Below, one piece after another: positions 1 through 5,179 of a stretch of 5,872 bases of DNA (positions are counted from its first letter, which is position 1; every line of letters begins with the position of its first letter). Under the pieces are notes generated by a model. The model was not told the DNA's origin, made no database searches, and saw only the letters and a program-made list of their open reading frames with translations. The position numbers and the translations under genes were made by a program. The stretch is from positions 1-5,872 of the forward strand of contig QKGK01000293.1 in NCBI GenBank assembly GCA_003250455.1. The letters run 5' to 3'. The DNA is from Chloroflexota bacterium. Its GTDB lineage: Bacteria > Chloroflexota > Anaerolineae > Anaerolineales > UBA11579.

Positions 1-1
1 C

Positions 2-1384
2 AAGGATAAGATCTGGAACAAGAACCATGGGATCAACCCGGTTTACCGCAGCGCCCTGACGGCTCCGCTGATCGTTGGGCAGGATGCGCTGGGCTGCCTG
101 ATGCTCTTCCACCGCCAGCCTGACCACTTCACCGAAAGCCTGGTGGATGCCATCCAGGCGGCGGCCAACCAGTTCGCTGTCACGATCAATAATGGCGAAC
201 TCTTCCAGCTGATCCGCGACCAGGCCGAAGACCTGGGCAATATGCTGCGTGCCCAGCAGATCGAAAACAGCCGCTCCAAGGCCATGCTGGAAGGTGTAGG
301 CGACGGCGTGCTGGTCACCGACAGCAAAAATGTCATCACCCTGTTCAACCATGCCGCTGAATCGATGCTGGACCTCAGCCAGCCGCAGGTAGTGGGCAAG
401 TCGCTGGATGAATTTGTCGGCCTGTTTGGCCGGGCAGCCAACACCTGGATGGAAACGATCCACTCCTGGTCGGTCAGCAGCGAACTGCCTGAGAGCAGCG
501 AAATGTACGACGAGCGCATCACCCTGGAAGACGGGCGGGTCATCTCTGTGCACCTTTCATCGGTCAGCGACCGCAAGGAATTTCTCGGCACGATCTCCAT
601 CTTCCGGGATATTACCCACCAGGTGGAGGTGGACCGCCTGAAATCGGAATTTGTCGCTACCGTGAGCCACGAGCTGCGCACCCCGATGACTCCGATCAAA
701 GGGTATGTGGAGTTCCTGCTGATGGGCGGCGCGGGAGAGCTCAACCCCCAGCAGCTTGAATTTGTCCACATCATCAAGAGCAATATGGACCGTCTTTCCA
801 TCCTGGTGGACGATCTGCTGGATGTTTCCCGCATCGAGGCCGGGAAAGTTGCGCTTTCGTTCCAGCCGATCAACCTGGCCGAAATTGTGGAAGAGGCAGT
901 AGAGACCATCTTACAGCAGGCTAAAGAGGAAAAGCGCCTGGTTACAATTGAACCCCAGTACAGCGAGGACGTTTCCAATATCTATGGTGACCCGGAACGC
1001 GTCCGGCAGATCATCACAAACCTGGTGGAAAATGCCTACAAATACTCCCCGGAAAACAGCGTGGTCCGCGTCCACGTGCACCAAAAAGGAAAATTTGCCC
1101 AAATGGATATCATTGACAAGGGGGTCGGCGTCTTCCCGGATGAGCAGGAAAAGATCTTCGAGCGCTTCTATCGCGGCGAGAACCACCTGGTGATGTCCAC
1201 TGCCGGTACTGGCCTGGGCCTGTCCATTGTGCGTGAACTGATCGAGATGCACAACGGGCGCATCTGGGTCAAGAGCACCGGCGTCCCCGGTGAAGGCAGC
1301 ACTTTCTCCTTTACGCTGCCGCTGTACCAACCGAACCAAGATGAAAACATCTCTATGGAGGCTGATCAGACGGTGGCCGAATGA
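2..1384 (+). CDS. Sensor histidine kinase, GAF-PAS-HisKA-HATPase (5' partial)
   Basis: The frame is open from the left edge and ends at TGA 1382-1384; 460 codons are visible. The ATG at 101 lies inside a domain and is not the start. Numbering from the codon at 2-4: residues 1 to about 60 look like the end of a GAF domain (LTAPLIVGQDALGCLMLF). A coiled-coil-like helix (about 65-95) leads to a PAS domain (about 96-205) ending in the typical SIFRDIT. The HisKA dimerisation helix has phospho-acceptor His223 in SHELRTP. The HATPase domain shows the N-box (NLVENAYKYSP, about 341-351), the G1 box (DKGVGV, from 372), an F-box-like FERFYRGE and the G2 box (GTGLGL, 402-407). All catalytic motifs look intact, so it should autophosphorylate. 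No membrane segment is visible, so the visible part is cytosolic; anything upstream is unseen. The next gene, a receiver protein 31 bases away, is the likely phosphate acceptor. The signal sensed cannot be read from the sequence. Confidence 0.95.
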   Translation, partial: KDKIWNKNHGINPVYRSALTAPLIVGQDALGCLMLFHRQPDHFTESLVDAIQAAANQFAVTINNGELFQLIRDQAEDLGNMLRAQQIENSRSKAMLEGVGDGVLVTDSKNVITLFNHAAESMLDLSQPQVVGKSLDEFVGLFGRAANTWMETIHSWSVSSELPESSEMYDERITLEDGRVISVHLSSVSDRKEFLGTISIFRDITHQVEVDRLKSEFVATVSHELRTPMTPIKGYVEFLLMGGAGELNPQQLEFVHIIKSNMDRLSILVDDLLDVSRIEAGKVALSFQPINLAEIVEEAVETILQQAKEEKRLVTIEPQYSEDVSNIYGDPERVRQIITNLVENAYKYSPENSVVRVHVHQKGKFAQMDIIDKGVGVFPDEQEKIFERFYRGENHLVMSTAGTGLGLSIVRELIEMHNGRIWVKSTGVPGEGSTFSFTLPLYQPNQDENISMEADQTVAE

Positions 1385-1403
1385 GCTGCTGGCCTGATAG
1401 TAC

Positions 1404-1409
1404 AAAGGA
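1404..1409 (+). promoter_or_regulatory. Ribosome binding site of the response regulator
   Basis: AAAGGA lies six bases before the ATG at 1416, within the 31-base gap after the kinase stop. It fixes the start of the receiver gene. No promoter-like pair is evident in so short a gap, so the gene is probably co-transcribed with the kinase. Confidence 0.6.
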
Positions 1410-1415
1410 AAAACT

Positions 1416-1793
1416 ATGGCTAGAATTCTAATCGCAGAAGATGAACGCGACATTCGGGACCTGATCACCTTTACCCTGCGTTTTGCCGGACACGAGGTGA
1501 TTGCCGCCGCAAATGGCGAAGAAGCCCTGCAAAAAGCTGAAGAAGAGATCCCCGACCTGATCATGATGGATGTGCGTATGCCTAAGATGACCGGTTACGA
1601 AGCCTGCCGTCAAATGAAAGAACTGGACTCGCTCAAAGATGTACCGGTGATTTTCCTTTCAGCCAAAGGTCAGGAATCGGAGGTGCAGGCGGGGATAGAT
1701 GCCGGGGCGGAGGCTTACATCCTCAAGCCTTTTGCGCCCGATCAGCTGTCGACGCGCGTCAGCGAGATTTTGGAAAAGTTCACCAAGGCTTAA
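1416..1793 (+). CDS. Stand-alone receiver-domain response regulator (CheY/Spo0F-like)
   Basis: This 125-residue protein is one receiver (REC) domain and nothing else. Visible landmarks are the acidic pocket Glu8-Asp9 (LIAEDE), the phospho-acceptor Asp52 in IMMDVRMP, the conserved switch hydroxyl Ser82 in FLSAKG, the switch aromatic Tyr101, and Lys104-Pro105 in ILKPF. The length equals a single REC domain (about 120 residues), so there is no DNA-binding or enzymatic output domain. The protein must act by protein contact or as a phosphorelay intermediate, as CheY or Spo0F do. It follows the histidine kinase by 31 bases with a good ribosome binding site, so that kinase is the natural donor. The output target is not identifiable here; the downstream hydrolase-fold protein is a candidate only by position. 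Confidence 0.96.
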   Translation: MARILIAEDERDIRDLITFTLRFAGHEVIAAANGEEALQKAEEEIPDLIMMDVRMPKMTGYEACRQMKELDSLKDVPVIFLSAKGQESEVQAGIDAGAEAYILKPFAPDQLSTRVSEILEKFTKA

Positions 1794-1794
1794 A

Positions 1795-1806
1795 GCGAAC
1801 GTTCGC
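1795..1806. promoter_or_regulatory. Perfect 12-bp palindrome, possible operator
   Basis: GCGAACGTTCGC is an exact self-complementary 12-mer starting two bases after the response regulator stop codon and ending 19 bases before the hydrolase start. It has no loop and no T-run, so it does not look like a terminator. Its GAAC/GTTC halves recall binding sites of dimeric repressors such as LexA, but those normally have a spacer between the halves. A chance palindrome is possible. No promoter could be assigned next to it. Confidence 0.2.
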
Positions 1807-1815
1807 CTGACCATT

Positions 1816-1820
1816 AAGGA
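1816..1820 (+). promoter_or_regulatory. Ribosome binding site of the hydrolase-fold gene
   Basis: AAGGA lies five bases before the ATG at 1826 and supports that start. The encoded N-terminus begins directly with the first beta strands of the fold, which agrees. Confidence 0.55.
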
Positions 1821-1825
1821 AGCTT

Positions 1826-2605
1826 ATGAGTGCGATCATCATTGACGACAAGATCGTCCACTACGAAGTTTTGGGACGCGGCAAACCGGTCATCCTGCTG
1901 CATGGATGGGTCGGTTCGTGGCGTTATTGGATCCCTGCCATGCAGGCGGCGTCCACCTCTTTCCGCGCTTACGCCTTTGATTTGTGGGGGTTTGGCGAAA
2001 CGGCCAAAGAAAGCGCCATGTACTCGATCCGACGCCAGACAGAACTGCTGGATTCTTTTATGAACGCCATGGGGATTGGCAAGGTGGCCCTGATCGGCCA
2101 TGGGCTGGGAGCAGTGGTGGCCTTGCAGTATGCCGCCGAACATTCTTTTGTGGTCGACCGGGTGATGGTGGTTTCTGCGCCTGTCGAAGGAGCAGGTCTG
2201 GCCGAACGTGCCGGGAGTTTCAACCCTTCCGATCTGGCCAGCCGCTTGACAGATGCTTCACCGGCACATGATGCCGCCCGCAAAGAAGCCGCCAAGAGCG
2301 ACCCGGCAGCCATTCAGACCTCGATGGAAGAGCTGGGCAAGCTCAACCTGGCAGACAGCTTCCAGGAGATGAATACGGCAGCTTTACTGGTGCACGGCCT
2401 GAAAGACCCGCTTTTCCCCAATGTGGAGATGAGCGACCTGCCCACCATGTTCCATCAGATCACCTTCGACGAGTCCGGCCACTTCCCCATGCTGGATCAG
2501 CCCAATAAGTTTCACCGCCTGATGAAAGACTTCCTCGAACTGCCCTCCGGCGAAAGCCCGCGCCAACTCCAGCTGAAAGAGGAGTGGAAGCGCCGCGTGC
2601 GGTAG
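1826..2605 (+). CDS. Alpha/beta-hydrolase-fold protein lacking the nucleophile serine
   Basis: The 259-residue protein has the full layout of a small alpha/beta hydrolase. The oxyanion-loop motif HGW is at 26-28 (VILLHGWVGS), followed by the strand-4 motif FDLWGFGET (51-59), a nucleophile-elbow position at 91-95, a short cap (about 120-185), an acid Asp194 (VHGLKDPLFP) and a catalytic-type His219 (ESGHFPMLDQP). The elbow, normally Gly-X-Ser-X-Gly, reads G-H-G-L-G here: residue 93, codon GGG at 2102-2104, is Gly. With no Ser, Cys or Asp at that site, ordinary esterase, lipase or dehalogenase chemistry is not expected although the Asp and His remain. It may be a non-catalytic binding protein or use different chemistry. 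The C-terminus carries a charged tail (KEEWKRRVR). It lies 32 bases after the response regulator and is probably in the same transcript. Fold assignment is secure; substrate is unknown. Confidence 0.93.
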   Translation: MSAIIIDDKIVHYEVLGRGKPVILLHGWVGSWRYWIPAMQAASTSFRAYAFDLWGFGETAKESAMYSIRRQTELLDSFMNAMGIGKVALIGHGLGAVVALQYAAEHSFVVDRVMVVSAPVEGAGLAERAGSFNPSDLASRLTDASPAHDAARKEAAKSDPAAIQTSMEELGKLNLADSFQEMNTAALLVHGLKDPLFPNVEMSDLPTMFHQITFDESGHFPMLDQPNKFHRLMKDFLELPSGESPRQLQLKEEWKRRVR

Positions 2606-2656
2606 GGATTTCCTTTGTAAAAAATCTCAATATTTCTCTTGTTAATTACAATTGAG

Positions 2657-2714
2657 TTGGGTGCCCCTGCTTCTGGCAGGGTTGCCAATTTTGAAACCCC
2701 TGTGGATCCTGACA
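2657..2714 (+). repeat. Imperfect direct repeat, copy 1
   Basis: This unit has the core CAGGGTTGCCAA followed by GAAACCCC and GTGGAT. It recurs 197 bases downstream. Over the ungapped stretch 2659-2710 against 2856-2907, I count 44 identities in 52 positions by hand. The reverse complement of its GGTTGCCAA core also appears at 2818-2826, suggesting a third, inverted partial copy. Function is unknown; it looks like a decayed intergenic repeat family or the ends of a small non-autonomous element. Confidence 0.65.
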
Positions 2715-2731
2715 AGCCGTGCTTGTTCCTG

Positions 2732-2771
2732 CGTTCAGCATGACAAAACATAGCAATTGTCATTCCGAACG
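2732..2771. repeat. Head-to-head inverted repeat (REP/BIME-like)
   Basis: CGTTCAGCATGAC at 2732-2744 is the inverted complement of GTCATTCCGAACG at 2759-2771, matching at 11 of 13 positions with a 14-base spacer. The unit GTCATNCNGAACG resembles short repeats ('GTCATTCTGAACG...GAATC' type) that I recall as frequent between genes in many bacterial genomes, including Chloroflexota. That family link is from memory and not tested here. Confidence 0.5.
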
Positions 2772-2798
2772 TGAACACCTTCGGTGTTAGAGAGGAAT
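2762..2798. repeat. Imperfect palindrome with internal hairpin
   Basis: ATTCC at 2762-2766 pairs with GGAAT at 2794-2798. Between them AACACC and GGTGTT (2774-2788) form a six-base-pair stem around a TTC loop. No run of T follows, so it is not a canonical terminator. It overlaps the right arm of the head-to-head repeat and probably forms the body of one repeat unit. Confidence 0.5.
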
Positions 2799-2853
2799 CC
2801 CCTGGAAAATTCAATTGTTGGCAACCAATCATTTTTCTGCAATCAAATTAGGG

Positions 2854-2910
2854 GTGGATGCCCATGCTCCTGACAGGGTTGCCAAATTAGAAACCCCGGT
2901 GGATGCTACA
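2854..2910 (+). repeat. Imperfect direct repeat, copy 2
   Basis: This is the second copy of the unit at 2657-2714, in the same orientation, sharing CAGGGTTGCCAA, GAAACCCC and GTGGAT. Alignment breaks by a single-base gap near 2908. The two copies flank the palindromic repeats, giving a composite structure of about 250 bases. Confidence 0.65.
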
Positions 2911-2967
2911 TGGCGACAACCTGTTCACTGGGTGCCTGGGCAACTTATTGCCTGACCTTCCCTGCGC

Positions 2968-2996
2968 TTTACGGTTTTTCCCGCCTAATGTAAAAT
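2968..2996 (+). promoter_or_regulatory. Predicted sigma-70-type promoter for lipoprotein-queG
   Basis: TTTACG (2968-2973; four of six bases match TTGACA) and TAAAAT (2991-2996; five of six match TATAAT) are separated by exactly 17 bases. Transcription would start near 3003, giving a leader of roughly 60 bases. This is the best such pair I see between the repeats and the lipoprotein start, and it sits where a promoter for the downstream pair is expected. It assumes a standard housekeeping sigma factor. Confidence 0.4.
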
Positions 2997-3050
2997 GGCA
3001 TTGCAAGGAAGATCAATTTCCTGCCGCTGTGATTGATTGAAAGGGATTGA

Positions 3051-3056
3051 GAGGAG
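3051..3056 (+). promoter_or_regulatory. Ribosome binding site deciding the lipoprotein start
   Basis: GAGGAG ends nine bases before the ATG at 3066 and only three bases before an in-frame TTG at 3060. The first spacing is workable and the second too short, so the ATG at 3066 is preferred. Confidence 0.55.
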
Positions 3057-3065
3057 CCATTGAAA

Positions 3066-4070
3066 ATGTCCAGGATGCAAAAATTTTTCCGTGTGGGAAT
3101 TGGCAGCATCATAGCTGTCTTGCTGCTGGCCGGGTGCAACCTGCCCAGCCGGGTGAACCCACCCGCCAGCGAGTTTGCCCTCACAATAGCCGCTGAGACC
3201 ATTGAAGCCCAGATGACCCTCAATGCCCAGCCGCTTCTCACCAGCGGAACAGCCCCTACTGCCACCACTGACCCGCTGCTCACCCAGAACCCGCAGTTTA
3301 CGGTTGCGCCCACCAACACGCCCGGCCCGTCGCTCACCCCCACCGAAGAGCCCTGCGACTCTGCCGGATTCGATAAAGATGTCACCGTGCCGGACGGCAC
3401 AGAAATGACCCCCGGCGAAGAGTTCACCAAAACCTGGCGGGTGATCAACCAGGGCACCTGCACCTGGAACTCCGGCTACAGCCTGGTGTTCGACGACGGT
3501 GATTCCATGAACGCGCCGGCTTCCATCCAGATCACCAGCGGAACCGTCTCCCCCGGCGCCAAGCTGGATATTTCCGTCAAGCTGACCGCTCCCGGCACCC
3601 CCGGGACGTACCGCGGGGTGTGGCAGCTGCGCAACGACAGCGGGGCGATCTTTTCCATAGAAGGCATCTGGGCGGAGATCGAAGTTGTCGAGCCGGATGT
3701 TTTCAGCAGCGATACCAGCTTTGAGATTGACCAGGGCGAACAGGCGGACATGGACGACGGTTCCTCGCCGCCCTCGGATGTGGAAGATTTCGAGTTCACC
3801 GCCCCCTCAAACGACAATAAGAACCTTGTCCCGCTCAACGGGGCCAGGTTCCTGGCGATGGGCGAAGATGAGCCCAGCTACGCCGACTGCAACCAGGCTG
3901 CCCTCGAATCGGACGAGATCAAAATCTCCAGCGGGCTGGTAGGCGACTGGGTGTGCTTCATCACCAACGATGACCGTTTAGGCAAGTTCGAGGTCCTGAC
4001 CCTTACCCCGGCGGATATCAGCCAGCCCCAAACCCTGGAGATCGACTACATCACCTGGAAGACCCCTTGA
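3066..4070 (+). CDS. Lipoprotein with NBR1-like Ig domain
   Basis: The protein has 334 residues from the ATG at 3066; the in-frame TTG at 3060 would add two. A lipoprotein signal peptide is clear: basic start, hydrophobic IGSIIAVLLLAGC, lipobox L-A-G-C with lipidated Cys24. A Thr/Pro/Ala-rich linker (about 55-96) is followed by an Ig-like domain (about 97-208) with the pattern DVTVPDGT, PGEEFTKTWRVINQGTCTW, SPG, and PGTYRGVWQLRNDSG. This matches the family named for the central domain of NBR1. Cys97 and Cys132 could form a disulfide. A second acidic linker (about 218-245) leads to a C-terminal domain with Cys275 and Cys297 (EPSYADC; GDWVCFITNDDRLGKF), also a possible disulfide pair. It should sit outside the membrane, anchored by lipid. 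Ligand is unknown; such Ig domains are usually binding or scaffolding modules. It overlaps queG by four bases. Confidence 0.93.
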   Translation: MSRMQKFFRVGIGSIIAVLLLAGCNLPSRVNPPASEFALTIAAETIEAQMTLNAQPLLTSGTAPTATTDPLLTQNPQFTVAPTNTPGPSLTPTEEPCDSAGFDKDVTVPDGTEMTPGEEFTKTWRVINQGTCTWNSGYSLVFDDGDSMNAPASIQITSGTVSPGAKLDISVKLTAPGTPGTYRGVWQLRNDSGAIFSIEGIWAEIEVVEPDVFSSDTSFEIDQGEQADMDDGSSPPSDVEDFEFTAPSNDNKNLVPLNGARFLAMGEDEPSYADCNQAALESDEIKISSGLVGDWVCFITNDDRLGKFEVLTLTPADISQPQTLEIDYITWKTP

Positions 4071-5179
4071 CCGACGCGCTCAAGGCGGCCCTGATCGAAG
4101 AAGCGCACCGTTTGGGGTTCTTCCTCGCTGGGGTCACCACGCCGCATCCACCGGAGAGCTTCCCGCGCTTCCGGGCGTGGGTGCAGGCAGGCCGCCATGC
4201 CGATATGGGCTACCTTGCCAGCGAACGCAACTTGGAGCGGCGGGCAGACCCGGCTAAAATTCTCCCTGAATGTGAATCCATCCTGGTGTTGGGCATCCCC
4301 TATGCCCCCGCAGGCAAGCAGCCCGGCGGGGTAGCTGCCTATGCCCTGGGCGATGACTACCACGAGGTGCTCAAGCCACGCCTGACCGCCCTGGTGGAAT
4401 TCCTCGAAAACGCGGTCGGACATCCGGTTCCCAACCGCTGGTATACCGACAGCGGCCCGGTGCTGGAACGCGACCTGGCCCGGCGGGCTGGCCTGGGCTG
4501 GATCGGGAAGAACAGCATGCTGATCCACCCGCAGAAGGGTTCGTACTTCCTGCTGGCCGAGATCCTGCTGGGGATTGAACTCCCGCCGGATTCCCCTTTT
4601 GAAACCGATCACTGCGGCACCTGCACCCGCTGCCTGGATGCCTGCCCGACCGCCTGCATCCGCCCGGACCGCACCCTGGAAGCCGGCCGCTGCCTCTCCT
4701 ACCTGACGATTGAAAATAAAGGAGAAATTCCCCCGGATTTGCGCCCGCTGATGGGGGATTGGCTGTTCGGCTGCGACGTGTGCCAGCAGGTATGCCCGTG
4801 GAACCGCTTTGCCACCCATCCCGCAGACACGGCCTTTGCCCCACGGGAAGGCGTCCCCCCGCAGGACCCGGCAGCCGAGCTTTCTCTCACGCCGCAGGCG
4901 TTCAACCGCAAGTTCAAAGGCAGCCCGGTGAAACGCGCCAAGCGGCGCGGCTATCTGCGCAATGTGGCCGTATCCCTGGGCAACCAGTCCCGACCGGAGC
5001 ATGTCCCTGCCTTGAAAAGTGCCCTGCATGACCCTGAGCCGCTGGTGCGTCAACATGCCGCCTGGGCTTTAGGGATAATCAAGGGGGAAGACGCTGAAGC
5101 CGCGCTGCGCCAGCAGGTAGAAATAGAAACCGACCCCGCCGTGCTAGGCGAGGTGCGGCAGGCGTTGGATAGGTTTTAG
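4067..5179 (+). CDS. queG: Epoxyqueuosine reductase QueG
   Basis: QueG reduces epoxyqueuosine to queuosine in tRNA (wobble position 34 of GUN-anticodon tRNAs), using cobalamin and two 4Fe-4S clusters in the cytosol. The 370 residues match the usual QueG length. In order: an N-terminal cobalamin-domain region (about 1-170), including YTDSGPVLERDLARRAGLGW with Asp128, which I take as the conserved catalytic acid, and GKNSMLI. Ferredoxin-like cluster motif CGTCTRCLDACPT follows (Cys183, 186, 189, 193), then GCDVCQQVCPWN (Cys236, 239, 243). A C-terminal HEAT-like repeat (about 295-368; LHDPEPLVRQHAAWALG) is a usual QueG extension. The start is TTG at 4067, inside the TTGA that also stops the lipoprotein gene, with GGAAG at 4057-4061 as the binding site. 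No in-frame ATG gives a complete N-terminus. Translational coupling to the lipoprotein is likely. No other queuosine gene is in view. Confidence 0.96.
   Translation: MTDALKAALIEEAHRLGFFLAGVTTPHPPESFPRFRAWVQAGRHADMGYLASERNLERRADPAKILPECESILVLGIPYAPAGKQPGGVAAYALGDDYHEVLKPRLTALVEFLENAVGHPVPNRWYTDSGPVLERDLARRAGLGWIGKNSMLIHPQKGSYFLLAEILLGIELPPDSPFETDHCGTCTRCLDACPTACIRPDRTLEAGRCLSYLTIENKGEIPPDLRPLMGDWLFGCDVCQQVCPWNRFATHPADTAFAPREGVPPQDPAAELSLTPQAFNRKFKGSPVKRAKRRGYLRNVAVSLGNQSRPEHVPALKSALHDPEPLVRQHAAWALGIIKGEDAEAALRQQVEIETDPAVLGEVRQALDRF

Larger units (their letters stand above)
2606..3065. other. Gene-free intergenic region with repeats
   Basis: About 460 bases separate the hydrolase-fold gene from the lipoprotein gene. 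No reading frame here resembles a protein: the longest runs antisense into the hydrolase gene and merely translates the repeats. The region is more AT-rich at its left end. It contains two direct copies of a diverged ~55-base unit, a pair of inverted short repeats with a hairpin between the copies, three CAATTG hexamers (2649, 2754, 2812), and a promoter-like pair near the right end. I found no strong rho-independent terminator for the upstream genes. Confidence 0.7.

Noticed and set aside
43..978. Long antisense reading frame opposite the histidine kinase (311 codons)
   Set aside because: Its translation is Ser/Arg-rich with no recognisable domain, and the sense frame carries every kinase motif. 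It is a by-product of GC-rich codon use.
911..1564. Antisense frame of 217 codons across the kinase-regulator junction
   Set aside because: It lies opposite two well-supported genes, including their catalytic motifs, and shows no family features.
2512..2832. Possible small minus-strand gene of 106 codons in the intergenic region
   Set aside because: It overlaps the end of the hydrolase gene antisense and mostly translates the palindromic and direct repeats, without a domain or a convincing ribosome binding site.
2814..2836. Possible terminator: ATTG/CAAT stem followed by a T-run
   Set aside because: The stem is only four base pairs and AT-rich, lies over 200 bases after the hydrolase stop, and falls within the repeat cluster.
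2657..2910. CRISPR array
   Set aside because: There are only two same-orientation copies, 197 bases apart and only about 85% alike, with no regular spacers and no cas gene in view.
3002..3024. Riboswitch or regulatory hairpin in the lipoprotein leader (AGGAA/TTCCT)
   Set aside because: It is a five-base-pair stem in a leader of roughly 60 bases, with no recognisable riboswitch architecture.
4046..5056. Long antisense reading frame opposite queG (336 codons)
   Set aside because: The opposite strand encodes complete QueG motifs, including both iron-sulfur clusters; the antisense product has no plausible domain.
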